From Hermatobates lingyangjiaoensis (taxonomy: Eukaryota > Arthropoda > Insecta > Hemiptera > Hermatobatidae), in contig JAPFBL010000255.1 in assembly GCA_026182355.1 (NCBI GenBank), positions 5,457,501-5,521,500 on the forward strand: a DNA stretch of 64,000 nt, given 5' to 3'. How positions within the stretch are numbered: position 1 is the first letter of the stretch; each line of letters opens with the position of its first letter. Position numbers and translations under genes: made by a program. The notes under the pieces were generated by a model that was given only the letters and a program-made list of their open reading frames with translations, was not told where the DNA came from and did no database searches. Shown here piece after piece: positions 1 to 12,688 of the stretch.

Positions 1-583
1 TTACATGTCAGTAAACAGAGTGATTAGTGATGAGGAAGCAGTTCATTATCAAATTAAATTTCTTGACTACGTAACTGCTCCTGGACTGCCTGCTCATGAC
101 TTAAAACTTAAATTAATTTTGTTTTAAGTGGGGTACCAATCAGGCTGTTACTTGAGTGCCCTAAAAATGTGCAATGGGACATGATTCCGAATTCGCGCTT
201 TCCACAGATACGTCATAGAGGCTGATATCATGACTGGGTGCGGTACTGGGGAATCAGAGTTTATACCATTGATACCTAGTAACTTTCCCTTTCAATTCAA
301 ACGGTTGCATTTCCCGTCAGCGTCTTTTTCGCAATGACTAAGTAGCAAGGGGAAACTCTATCTACGGCAGGAATTGAAGTGAGACCAAGTGTTTCTCACA
401 TGGTCAACTGTATGTTGCTTGCTCAAGACTCAGAGGTTCCAACTCTCTGTTCTTCCATACACCTGAAGGACAAACAGCTAATGCGGTGTATACAGAGATA
501 CTTACTTAACCCTATGTTAAAAAAATATATTTTTTCCTATTCTAATGGTTTTCTAATAAGTCAAAGACGGGCATGTTTTCTAG
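1..583 (+). mobile_element. Helitron 3' part with decayed helicase C-terminus
   Basis: This is the right end of a Helitron that enters from outside the window. The first 110 bases encode the conserved Pif1-like helicase stretch DEEAVHY..FLDYVTAPGLPAHDL. Later pieces match the helicase C-terminus, with frameshifts and small insertions, so the protein is not intact. The end has the Helitron signature: the remains of a short hairpin (GTCAAAGACGG), then about ten bases, then CTAG at 580-583 followed by T. The same end, with a complete CCGTC/GACGG hairpin, occurs in the copies near 42-46 kb. Family membership is clear from the shared sequence. It is an old, inactive copy. Confidence 0.8.
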
Positions 584-1550
584 TAAATAAATAAATCCAA
601 ATTACTTATCAGAAATTTCTGAGAAGATTTTGTCGGAATTGTCTTTGTTTCCAGTTAATTTCTTGTTGAAGTACACTTATGGTATCCCGATAAAAAAAAA
701 ACAAATCTTTCACAATCATTAGTCTTTACTTTTTTGAGGGGTCAGTACTGCAGTAACGTCAGTGGACAAAAAAAGATATGTTAAACCAAGTGCAGCATCC
801 AGAGCTTCTTAGGCTTCGAGTACATAAGAGATATGAGCGTCCTCGGGATGGTGACTCAGCCCGAACTGCGAGAGCCTCAGCAGATGCTGTCTGACGAATG
901 CTTCCAAGTCAAATCATCTCCCGATTTATCAATACCTAAAGTAAAGGGTGCTTTAAAGCAAAACACACACAATCGAATAACTAAAATCACCCATTGACCA
1001 CGAAATCGAAGTTTTGAAGGGAATCGAATATTGCAATATTACAGAGAGCAATATAAACTTGCAGTCGTTCAGGGAGCGATTGTATCCTTTCAGAGAGGTC
1101 ATCTGACAGACGAGCCCATTAATACACTAAACCTGACAAAACATTACTAAACATGCACAAAACTTTTTATTTGACACGAAATCTGTTTTATCTTTAAAAT
1201 ACCAGAAGTTATTCGCTTTTGAAAATCATGGGATTCTTCTATCCCAGTCTGTATTATTTTATCTCAGTACTTTTAATTCCAATGTTTGCATTGTTCATTA
1301 CATTAACGACTGATTTTTGTCAAAAAAATGTATCATTACACTGTACTGAGGTTGCAGTCTTCCATCTATGTTAGTATTGACTTATAAGATATATAAACCA
1401 CTTCTTATTTCATTTCAAAATTTTAAAAATTCAAGAACATAATGTGAATGATTTTTTATATGACTAACTACTCTGAACTTGAGAGCCTTAGATCAATCAG
1501 CTCAAATCAGCTAAATTAGTTCTTCATGAACTTCTAGTATTAAGTACGGT
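584..1550. other. Unannotated AT-rich stretch
   Basis: I see no supported gene, exon or named repeat here. Frames are short and not protein-like. Confidence 0.5.
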
Positions 1551-1555
1551 GCTAG

Positions 1556-1622
1556 ACTAGTTTCGAACTTCGTCCACCTTCAAGAGTAAGTCTTGAGAGG
1601 ACGGGTCTGAAACTATGAAGTA
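1556..1622. repeat. Inverted pair of short Penelope-terminus-like motifs
   Basis: Two motifs of roughly 28 bases face each other. On the minus strand CTCTTGAAGG is followed by GAAGTTCGAAACTAG; on the plus strand TCTTGAGAGGAC is followed by GGGTCTGAAACTATG. Both have the stem followed by GAAAC seen at Penelope-like element ends elsewhere in the window. The assignment is tentative. Confidence 0.35.
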
Positions 1623-2930
1623 CCATACTCATCCTAAGAGGTTAGAAGTTTAAAAATAATTATGATTTATTTAAAATAATTTTATCATATAATTTGTAAA
1701 ATTAGCAGATCAGAAGTTATTTACACAAATTTAAAAACTGAGTTCAAACGTTGACAATAATGAACTACGAGATAAAGATAACGTATAATCTCGTAAAAAA
1801 GCAAGCAAGTGTCGCCTATTGGAAGTACCTCCTACCTTTGCCCTTCTCTCATTAACAACGATTATTTTTAGTTGTACTATATTACATACCTGTAATAAGA
1901 AGAATAGGAAACACCGTTGCACCTGCTGGCTGTGATGTAACCTTCCTTTACAGAGGTAGGTGCTTCGGGACACTCAACAAAACTATAGAAAAACATTTGC
2001 CGCTGGGCCCAGCAAAAGTGTTGAGCTTCACTGAGTGAAGCAACAAAATTTTAACTGTTTTGAAATGTGAATTTTCAATTACGAGGCGAAGCATACCAGG
2101 TTTCCTGTCAGTAAATAATTCAAACACGAACATCACCCAGAATAATCAGTTGACAGTGTTTTAGGTTGCTGAATGTGCGACTTTTTCGTGAGTAGCTCTA
2201 ACAGCAGGTTAGTCAACAACTAATAATACTTCGAAATGTTTTGAACAATGTGAAACCAACTAATTAAGAGAAACGTCGAGAATCTTAAAGTTGTGTGATT
2301 CTTCAGTAAGACAACACTCGTCCTCAAAGTTAAGACAACACTGCTCAACAAACCCATGAAACCATCGAACAAATGGACTGGGAATAATGCCTCATTACCA
2401 GATTTAGCAGCATCTGATTTCCATTTGTATTGGTCACTGAACTTAGCATATGGGTTCCAGAATAAATGGAAGTCAAAAGCTTTGTGGGAAATTTGCTCAA
2501 ACATCAAGATAAAGAGTTATTTACAGCCAGTATAAAAAATCTGACAATCATATTGAAGTTTGTGAGATTGTTTGTTTGTTTGATTGTTTGTGAGAATCAT
2601 ATTGAAAAGTAGGGAACATCTTGCTTTGAAAAAATAAACGGCTTTTTCTCCATACTAATTTGTCTCTTCAAATAATGAATGTCTTTAGTATAATTTAAGG
2701 TGCTAGTAAATAGAATTAGCACTTTATTTCATTTCTATGCAAATTTATGGAACTTGAATTTTCTCTTTTTAAATATAAAAAGTCTATGATTTAATTACCT
2801 AGAATGGTTTACTTCAATACAAAAACGGAAATTAATCGAATAGGCTGTTTCAAGACATTGAGACAAAGAATGTTTCGTTATTCTAATTAAATAGACTTCT
2901 TTAGGTGTGCAATTAGTCACTCTATGTTAC
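1623..2930. other. Unannotated stretch
   Basis: No supported gene or recognisable repeat is visible. Confidence 0.5.
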
Positions 2931-2932
2931 TC

Positions 2933-3023
2933 ATTATTGGAAACTATAGAACAAGTTTCCACACATAAGTTGAGACTTCTCTCCACAACTTCATGTGGAG
3001 AGTGTTCTATAGTTTCCAATAAT
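2933..3023. repeat. Short foldback element, 20-bp perfect inverted ends
   Basis: The 20-base arm at 2933-2952 (ATTATTGGAAACTATAGAAC) is exactly complementary to 3004-3023. The loop holds a smaller hairpin (TCTCCAC / GTGGAGA). It may be a tiny MITE-like element or a structured transcript. No target duplication was recognised. Confidence 0.6.
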
Positions 3024-4035
3024 AAATTGTGTTCAATAACTTTTTTGATTCATCATAACCATATTGAATTAAAAAGCATGTGGCATTCTTCATCATTATA
3101 CACAAGATAAAATTCATGTAATGACACTTTTGTTTGTCACTCATGTACATGTCACAGTTTCTTTAATGGTTCATACTATGAAGGTGTACTTCAGTCACTA
3201 CTCCGATGTAAAATTATCGGTGAAGATATGAAACAATTTAAAAAAAGCAGAAGTTGAAAAGGAATATTTAATCAACAAGTCTTTATCATTTGATATATTC
3301 AACAATAAAAATTTACATTAAAAAATGGTCATTAAAAATCGCAGTTCTTCAATTCCACCCGTTTAAAACGCAATGAAATTATTGAAAACCATTTCATAAC
3401 TGCATCTTAGAAGGCTTGGGAAATTGTAAAATTTTCAATTTGGTTTAGAATTTTCTTAGTTTAGCCATTTAGTCTTTCATGAAAAGGGACTCAAATAACA
3501 TATCTATACCTTTGATAATTCTAGATAAATATTTTTATTGAAAGTGATTCTCATATTTACTTTTATTATCCTTGAGAATTGTAAGGACCGTTTTAGGTGG
3601 GTTTATAACCAGTTTTCTCCTTAACCCATGCTTCAACAATGTGAAGAATGTTGCATAATCAGAAAGGTACCATCAACAATTCCTCTTCTTCCTATAGCAA
3701 GGTCATCTGCATATCCCTGCTTACCATAACCACATTATTCAAAGCATGCAGTGGGCATCTACAACGAATCATCAGAATAGGGTAGTGAGAACATCCCAAT
3801 GAGGTCTGTCGTGGGTGTTGTCAGTTTAATAGAGTTGTGCAAACACTTATACTCATTATTCTTCTATTAGATTACTGCTATCCATTTGATAGTTTATAGA
3901 TTAATTCATGTATGTTTAGTGCTGATGTATCAGTCTGAAGGCGTCTATATTGAGCTCCTTTCATATCGAATAACCAATGTGATTCTTTCAAGGCTTCAAG
4001 ATTTTTAATCTACTATAAAGTAAAAATTTACTTTC
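3024..4035. other. Unannotated stretch
   Basis: Nothing supportable is visible; all frames are short. Confidence 0.5.
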
Positions 4036-4039
4036 CTTA

Positions 4040-5130
4040 GGAGGAATAACATGTTTTGTGGTCCCAGAAGTTGTTTTATGAAGTTTTTTCGAAGATGCCT
4101 GTGTGTGTGCCGGTGGTTGAGTGTGTATCTAAAAGGTTGTATACACGCTACTGTCCACAATCTTTTATGGATCAAATTAATGTTTTACACAAAAATGAGC
4201 TTCATAGTGTAGATGTGCTGTATAGTTTGGGAGCAATTATGCACGATTGGAAAGTCACTTTTTTTTCCTAATATTTGTGTTAGACAACATTTGTTTTCTC
4301 ACAAACTACTAACTCTAGTCTTGAAATTTTAACAGTACCTTTGAAGCTACAAAAGCTATAACTGAAAAAATCCTTGAAATGTTGACGGAATTACATGTTT
4401 TGCGGTCCCAGAATATGTTTTATGAAGTTTTTTCAAAGATATATAAAATATTATGGTTGCCTTTTTAAACAACTAGAATTTCTTTTTCAATAAAATGTAA
4501 AAATTTTGAACTTTCATTCAATATAAAAACCTATGAGAGCGATACAAGCCATATTGTTTGACAGATCACAATAAAATTATACTTAAAAAAAAATAGAGCA
4601 TTATATGGGGGATGAGCAGAATATTTTTTTTTCAAAATTACATGAACTAAAGGGGTTATACTATTTTCTGTTTTAAAAAATGTTTTTTGACGCTAAACGG
4701 CTCATTACAGAACAATGAAATTTTCCCAAAAAATTGAACAGAAAATTAGCAATTCATAAAAAAAGATCCGTGTAATTTCCACTACCGCAAGGAGCAATAA
4801 AGCTATAAAAACTGTATATTTATCCTGGACTAACGTATCACCTGCTATATGTGTTGCATTACATTGACTTAGAATTTTTTTCAGTGAATTTACTGAAATA
4901 AAATTGCTGTTTAGAGGAATAATAAAAAAATTTGAAATGATAATGACTTAATATGACATTCAATAAGAATAGAATTTTTGCATAAAAAAAGAAATAATGC
5001 CTATCTAACATACAATTTCTGATGCTTTCCATGGTAGGATGGATTTGTCTAATAAATGATTAATCAAAAATCAATCTGTATGTTGCACCCTTGAACAAAA
5101 CATATCAGGGGTAGATTTCTTTGTGTATAT
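4040..5130 (+). repeat. Unnamed interspersed repeat, copy 1
   Basis: The first part (4040-4440) reappears inverted at 46,330-46,600 and 6,395-6,660. The second part (about 4,660-5,110) reappears at 51,500-52,030, with a partial inverted match around 40,760-41,050. Shared landmarks are CTCATTA..ACAATGAAATTTT, TCCTGGACTAA and CCATGGTA.GATGGATTTG. The first part contains an open frame (from 4056, 71 codons) whose residues TRYCPQS..DQ, KN..HSVD.LY.L and HD.KVTFF recur in the 46-kb copy. No known domain is recognised and no terminal repeats were found. Confidence 0.6.
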
Positions 5131-5576
5131 AAATCATATTACATTAATGAATATATCATTAAACGTTATATAAATTGTTAGTATTACAACTTTATTATTA
5201 TATTTAGCATGCAGAATATATATATAGAAATATATTAAGCATTATGATTTTCGTAATTCATTTCTTTGTTAACTTAATGAAAATCATTCTCATTGAAATT
5301 TTCAAATTTTTAAAACAAAAAATTTTTTTCAATAAAATGTAAATATGTTTATTTATGATTGAACGTGAAAGCTTGTGAGGATATAAAGGTCACTATGTTG
5401 TTAACCAGATTAATATTTTTTTACTTATAGTAATGGAGAGTGCAGGCCACTCCAGACTTTTTTATTTTGTTAACTAACATTTCCGGAACATATTCTGTCG
5501 ATTAGCCCATGTCCTCTATGAAGTTTGTTATTTGGTTAAAATTTTCATATTACTAAAGGTCGACCACTTGGCAGTT

Positions 5577-5705
5577 TTAGTATAATATTAATCGTTTGAT
5601 AAGTATAATATTAATACTTATCGTATTAAGATAAGTATAATATTAATACTTATCGTATTAAGATAAGTATTATCTTAATACGTTCGTATTAAGATAATAC
5701 TTAAA
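5577..5705. repeat. AT-rich palindromic tandem repeat
   Basis: A unit of about 32 bases containing GATAAGTATAATATTAA and its reverse complement TTAATACTTATC is repeated about twice and then partly inverted (TAAGATAAGTATTATCTTA). It is self-complementary at several scales and would form cruciforms. No coding content. Confidence 0.65.
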
Positions 5706-6390
5706 CAATGTTTAATATTTGTTCGGAGATGTGGTGTAAAAATAGTACCCCTATCACCATAAACAACGAAAAAGTTCCTTTCCCATGCTGGAATAATACC
5801 CAAATCAATAGAGTTCTTAAACACCCTAAGAACTAACTGCCTGTCTAACAATGAGTTGTGTAAAGGATGCCTCACTTAGCTTTATTGCAACACATCGGCT
5901 GGTCAGACACGCCTCCCTCTGGCGAGATCATAACTTAGATGATTGTTTGGTTTTTCTTTTTATACTCATAATAATTTTATTGTCCTTATATATCAAACAA
6001 CTTTTAAAATATCTTCAAATTTAATTTATTAAATCTTGAACAAAGAATTGTGTGAATTGATTCGGAGAAAAAATTTCTAAATTAATGTGAAAAAATTCCA
6101 TAATTACAGTAAGTAATCCATTATTTCGAGATGGTTTTTCAGTTTTTATAACTCTATTGTCCTTTGTTAAACCCAACATGCTAATTTTGGGTTTAATTTA
6201 ATTAAACCTCTATCGCGCCCACAAACTTTTGAATCAATCATATGACAAAAATTTTACATTTACGGCAAAACTGATCTTTCTGGTTATTGAAAGATTTTTT
6301 TCGTGTTAATTCTATTGTTAGTTCTAATAATACGAACATTTTAAAACTCTAGAGTAAGAAGTATAAAAAAAAAATTATTTCTAAAAACCC
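5706..6390. other. Unannotated stretch
   Basis: No supported features. The frame at 5675-5875 on the minus strand looks faintly protein-like but overlaps the palindromic repeat and has no further support. Confidence 0.45.
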
Positions 6391-6394
6391 ATTT

Positions 6395-6660
6395 TAGCCA
6401 AAAAAGTGACTCCCATTATACAATATTGCCTCAAAACTATAAGGTTCTTCAGTATATCATTATAAGATAAGGCCTTTTTTCTATAAAATAGGAATTTGAT
6501 ACATGAATCGGTGTGACCTGTATCGTTCCCACTACTTTCGGATACACACCCATCCAACCCAGAAAAACAACGATATAGAAAAAACATCAAAAAATACTTT
6601 GGGGATATCAAAGCATTTAAGTCAGTTAAAATCTCGAGAGAGCATTTTTTCAAGAAATAA
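6395..6660 (-). repeat. Unnamed interspersed repeat, diverged copy 2
   Basis: On the minus strand this matches the first part of the 4,040-5,130 repeat: the ATCTCGAGA..TTTGATATCCCCAAAG region, then GGTTGGATGGGTGTGTATCCGAAAG, then AATGGGAGTCACTTTTTTGG. The copy is strongly diverged and its frame is broken. Confidence 0.5.
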
Positions 6661-8640
6661 AGCAACTAAAACACTTGATTTAATACAGTTCAAAAACGAT
6701 ATCAATTTGGGAGTTACATTTAAAGAAAAGAAGAAGGACGGGAGGGTAAGAATTATGGAAATCAATACCTGGAAAATACAAAACTGGAAAATGCTATCAG
6801 CTTATCATTCTGATATACATGTCATGGTGAAGAGTCACATTCCAAAGTGAAATACATGAAGAGCTATACAGAACTCCGCTTAATATATTAAGAACAGCCT
6901 GTTGTAAGGAAATTACGAATTAGTTTTTGCGTAAATGATTCAAGCATTTCGGAATATTTGTACATAAGAACTTACATTCACTATTTTATTGTTTACATTG
7001 TTTCAAATATATATATATATATATATAAAAAATATGTCGGTTTATTTTAACACTAAAATGGTTTACGGTGCATTAAAATCTTACAGTTACCTAAATATTC
7101 TGAGACCCACATAAGCCAAAATTGATATCTGACCCGAAGGAAAAAGGCAAGTATGGCTTATATAGAGGATAAATAAAAGTAAAAAAAAATTAGGAAGTTA
7201 ATATCAAATTATCAAGAAGGTAACACACAAATGAGGATTTTCAAAAACTAAAAGTTAAATGAAAAATTAAAATACTCTTAAAAGTCTGACGTAAATAATT
7301 AAACCACGCTATTTGACTTGTCTTTAGTTTCTTTTCGTAACAGGGGATTTCCGTCATTTATACTATTAAATTACTGAAAGTTTAACGTCACAATTCTTAC
7401 TCGAGAAGGCATTTTGTCATAATAATAGTTAATTGGAACCATTAAATTTGATTTGAATCACTATGTACAAAACTTCCAGTTCTAGGTAATTATTATTATA
7501 AATTATATTTTCAACGAGTAACAATAAACTACCAAACGAACGTCTTTCTCTTCTAACATGAATAATGCAGGCATAAACATAATTCATAATCTATTTTCTA
7601 CTTTAATACTCTAACACAGTACATCTAACAATTCCATAATTTTGTCCTCATAGTATTCTATTTAATCAGTTATGCCAACTGCTTTAATAAATGTCTGCGG
7701 TTAACAATGTCACTGATTGTAATAATAATTTATCTCTGAACATTCATTTACTAAGATAAAGATTCTTTATCTGAATTTGAAGATTAGTTTTAATCTGCTA
7801 AGTTTTTACTAAGCTACTGTTACTTGGATTGTGTTAACAAATCATTTCCATCAACGCAGTAAAACTACAAAAATATAAATTATTTTACTCTTGACAGTCG
7901 ACAAGGATTACACTTAAATAATATCAATATATTTAGGGATGAAATGACGTGTAGAGTAAAAAGATTTTCTTTTCTTTTAGATGACAAATAAATCAAAATA
8001 TATTTTAGTTAGTTCCAATTAAAAATTGTGCCAAATGTAGATTTAGTAGCAACAAAACTAATAAAATTATTGTTATCAAAATATTTCGAGCTTGCTTTTT
8101 AATTACTAATGATACATTAATGTCAGAAGGCATTGTTTTATCCCTTTAATAATCCTAATGGTAATTAAACTAATATTTATATGAAATGTAGTTTTATTTA
8201 TACTAAGTCTTATAATGTTAGTAATACACTGATTGATTTAATAAAAATTTGACTCTTCAACAAGTGTCAGTTTCATTTGGAATTCATAAAAAATTATGAA
8301 TATGTCAATTGACTGACAAAGGGTTAAACAGAGAAAGCAATGCATTAAATTTGTTCAACATGTTAGTAGGTTTACTTCCTAGCTTCAGGAGAGTTATTAA
8401 CCACGACAATTATTTTCTTCTAAAACTCCATCGAAGAGATCATGTTCAAATAGGGTTGTATTACAGATTTTTTAATTTCATCTTCTCAATCATCATCTAA
8501 TGGACATGTCCGAGCATTATAATGAACCAGACCAGGTTAGCAGTTCCAGACCAGAGGTCCACTACTACCAAAGTGTTGTACTGATATAAGAGGGAAGGTC
8601 AGGTTGTCAATAATATGTTAGTTTGTCATATGAAACAGTC
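6661..8640. other. Unannotated AT-rich stretch with a small TA microsatellite
   Basis: It contains a (TA)n tract at about 7006-7027. No gene or known repeat is visible. Confidence 0.5.
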
Positions 8641-8644
8641 GTAA

Positions 8645-8836
8645 GGTCTTATAGGTGAAGAGTTGCTGCGACTTTTTGCTATAAATGGCCCTTCCTACTT
8701 TAAGTCTCATGCCATAGATGAAGGTCAAGAGGAGATGAAGAAGGTTCAAGTAGGTTGGGAAAAGATGAAGGCAGCATCATGTACTTGGATAAGGAGTTTT
8801 GAACGGGCAATTATATTTAATCTTTATTTATTTTAA
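8645..8836 (+). other. Protein-like open frame, no start codon, unidentified
   Basis: A 63-codon open frame ends with TAA at 8834-8836. It contains GEELLRLFAINGP, EGQEEMKKVQVGWEKMK and TWIRSFERA, which look more like protein than the surrounding AT-rich noise. There is no ATG at the beginning and no clear splice site was confirmed. It could be a pseudogene scrap, a repeat fragment or chance. Confidence 0.2.
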
Positions 8837-10930
8837 GTTGAGTGATGATGATTAATGGTCTTCCATGTCAAATCATATTGTATACCCATTTTTCTGGCGC
8901 ATACAGAAGTTGAGGCTATAAGACGGGTACATCAATTCTGGACAATTTCCATGCAGATATTATTCACCGTGATTCACTCAACCACACCGAATATCGGTTA
9001 TGGTTGAAAGACGTATCATCTGTATTTACCATAGATATTTTGTTCGAATGTTAATCTGAAATAACACCCAGATAATCAGCTTTGATTTCAATTATGATCT
9101 TCATACACTTAAATACCACAGAATTTTTTGTAGGTGCCATACCATTACAATATGATTTAGTCATCTTTTGATAATGCTTCAGCAATCCTGAAGGTCTGCG
9201 ATAACATGAACATGCTGAGGGCAGTACATAACAAAGTTTTCACAATTTAAAATCCATTAGTCTTTGTAAAATACTCAGGACAACAAGATGCCTGTTTTAA
9301 GAACTAGGGGTTATAAAACATCAGATGATTTATTAGAAAACTGTACAGAAACAACTTCAATAATTAACCAACATAGCTATCCTTTCAATAGCTACTATAG
9401 GGATAAAAAAAAAAAATCAAAACTAATTAGAAAAATTGAGTGAACTGATTTTAATTATAATGTTAAAATTCATATAAAATATTTGATGACAAATGAAAAA
9501 GCGGTACAACAACCCACATACTTCACCTACTATAATTTAAGTTTTAAATGTATAATTAACTGTACACATATTGATATATTTCGTACAATGTAACAGTAAA
9601 GAACACAGTTACAGATGTTTTCACCAACCCCAATTAACTGCAACTATACATATGACACCTGTATATTAAAGGTTGGTTACACAACCAAGTAGCAGGTGCA
9701 AACTTAACGTACAATTCGGCTTATTATTCTCTTTTTACAACATAGTTCACTGGTGAATATCCCACTTCAGTTTATTACCACATTTCTTCTAATTAGATAA
9801 ACCAGCTCTTAAAACAGAACCAAACTCCATTTAGAACATCCTATATCTTACAACTTGCATAATATTAGAGCAAGGAGTACACAAAAATAGAACGAATTGA
9901 AATATAGAAATATTTCACAAATTTAGTTCTAAAATACTCCAGCATTCATTTTCTTGTATAAAATGACTCATAAAGTAAAATCATACATGAATTCACTTCA
10001 TATAAAACTAAACAAATCGAGGTAATTAGTTATTACAATAATACAAGTTTGTACAATGATAAGTTATATATATATTGTACATATAAATAGCAAACAAAAA
10101 AATAAGCTTTAATCTGCTAGATCTTAAATCATTCAATAATCCATTTACTAACCCTTAGATTTTAAAATATATTACAATATCAGCTCATTTAGCTTGCTAC
10201 AGAAATAACATAAGAGAAACCAATTCGCCTCCCAATTTATTAATTTTTTGTTAAGTTTGCACCTACCACATACGAGCAGAGAAATAATTATCATCAAAAT
10301 CTAAAATCAAGGTAATAAATATACCATTGCACTAGCTAATTTAAAGTAAATGGAGTGTTTTCTAAGATGTTTCCCTCCTATATGAATTATTTCATAACAT
10401 CTTATACAAAGAGGCCAAAATTAGTTATCTGAGGTTTTCAGAATAATGACTCAGTAATAATTTTGGAAAATTGTCTTAATTTTTAATATACATTTCTAAT
10501 AACAAAATAAACTGTTATTCTCTCATCTACCTATCTCAGTATGACACATCGTAAGATAAAATGCCGCCAACAAGTTTACTCAACCAGAGAAATAAAAATT
10601 CAAATAAAATCTACCTCAACATAAAACTTGGTATTTATAAAGATCTTAACAATAATATAAATCATTAAAATAGTCAGGTCTCAACTCTGAAAACTGGGAC
10701 AACCGAGGCTATCAAAACATTGACAAACAACCAGTCAGAAGACATTGAACAAAAAATAATTACAGAGCTGATACTTGCACGAATACCACATCCAGATAAA
10801 TATATATATGAGAAACGACCGTTATATCAACTAAAATAGAGACCTACATAAATACTGATCGATCACAAAACAGAGAAATTGCCAAATGGAGAAAACCCTA
10901 TTGGGCAAATGTTAAAGAAATAAGTTATAA
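8837..10930. other. Unannotated AT-rich stretch
   Basis: No supportable gene. There is a small TATATATATAT tract near 10,068-10,078 and another near 10,800. Confidence 0.5.
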
Positions 10931-11236
10931 AAAGACGGCAGGGAGAATGTGGGATATGAAGATAGAAGTGGAGTGTTGCGTCGGGTGGTGGCACCTATTT
11001 ACAAGGATGTTGAGATGTTAGCTGGTCGTGTCTAGGCGGACTTTGCTGCAGACGGCAAGGCTGCGGCAGATCGGCTCGACGATCTGACAGCCCTAGTCGA
11101 TGGGGCCGCTGTTACTGCCTGCGCCGCACCTGTACACCGCAGTCAAAACTTTACACGCTTCATTATGCTGCTTCGTTACAAGACAACAAAAACTCACACA
11201 CATACAATTACTATTTTCTTTCCACCACCCTTATAA
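10931..11236 (+). pseudogene. GC-rich coding-like island with one in-frame stop
   Basis: The base composition jumps in an AT-rich setting and CpG is frequent. One frame stays open from 10,931 to the stop at 11,234-11,236, except for a TAG at 11,033-11,035. The product reads like protein: VLRRVVAPIYKDVEMLAGRV before the stop, and ADGKAAADRLDDLTALVDGA after it. I do not recognise the family. It could be a retrocopied or transferred gene fragment, or a piece of a GC-rich mobile element. No poly-A tail or flanking duplication was found. The last part of the frame (after about 11,150) has ordinary AT-rich composition and is probably not coding. Confidence 0.35.
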
Positions 11237-12688
11237 TAAAATAATTTATTAATTAAAACAGAAAAGCCAAAGCATTTTTTTATAAATGTACAAATATTTA
11301 GCCAACAAATATCTGTTAATGTTAAAGATACGCATGTTAAGCTAATTGTTAGTGTAACTGGTGCATTTTGCATATCACATATGAGCATACATCAGAACTC
11401 CCCTAGACAGTCATCAATACACACTATTAACAATTCTGTACACCTTACATAATTTTAAAGTTCATATAACGATCAATATGTGGACCATTTTACACTTACG
11501 TATTCAAATTGGAAAAAAGACAAACAAACACATGAAAAAACAACAGCAAATCTCTGAGCAAAGTGAAGTAAATATTTGGCATTAAATTAGCATTAAGTAT
11601 TAAGCATCTTCTTAAAAATGCGCATTCCAAAGCGCATACAAACATATTTGAATATAATAATTAACTCTTCCAACAGTACCCTGATTTTTGTAGCAAATAT
11701 CAAGATAAACTGTACCTAAAGTTCATTTTACATTAAACTGTCCGATGCTATGGATCGTAGAAGCAAATATAAATGAGGATTCTAACTAAGAAATAAAACA
11801 GAAATATCAGAATTAAATCCCGTTAAGAGAACCATTAAACTACAACTTCAAATATATCTAATATCATTGATATTATTCGTCAATATTAATTTACTAACAG
11901 ATTAAATTTATTTAAAAAAAAAAAACCCCTCTAAAGTATTTATACCTCTTCTTAGTATTTGATGAAAATGTAAGTACATATATACGTGGAAATTATGGAA
12001 AAAGTTTCTATAAAAACAAGTCTTAAATCCAAAGTGTTCTATTTTCGATAAACTTGAAGATAACTCCCTATGCTCTGTAGCCATAGAGTCACTAATGTAT
12101 GTAGATTATGGAAAAAACTGAGCGTTGTTTTGTTTGAAAGTTAGTTTTTACAATAAAGCGTTTCTTCTGAATATACTTATTCTATCATTTTCAAGTATGA
12201 GCTGTAAGTAAATATAAACCTTGCGACTGACTCCATAATTACGAGAAATAGATACACTCAAACTTCAAAGCAGTGTTTTACAACTAATAAGATCAAAAAA
12301 AAAAAATTACTGATTAACTCATGAAGTGGGAACCAATACGTACTTTAGTAGTTTTTATATAGTGCTACTAAAATTAAGATGAGATCGACATTTTAAAAAG
12401 CGAATAAGAATGCCAGTCAGTTAGGTCATATTCTGTTAGTAAACCTACTGAAAAGACTAATCTTGATATTTAACATATAAATGTGCCGTATGAATTACAA
12501 AATACTGAATGAGGAAATTTCATTCCCACCTAAGAGATAATAATTCAGCTGATAAATCTGATTCATTTCTGAGTTGATTATTTACCTGACGTAAATTGAA
12601 TTATAGACACATATTAATAAATTATAACTTATTTTGGTAGGAAAATATAATTGGAGAAATCCATTTTAAAACTCCTGGAACAACTAAA
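11237..12688. other. Unannotated stretch, possibly 3' UTR or downstream DNA of the minus-strand gene
   Basis: No open frame or known repeat. It lies just downstream of the minus-strand nuclear-type gene, so part may be its 3' untranslated region, but no clear end signal was identified. Confidence 0.4.
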
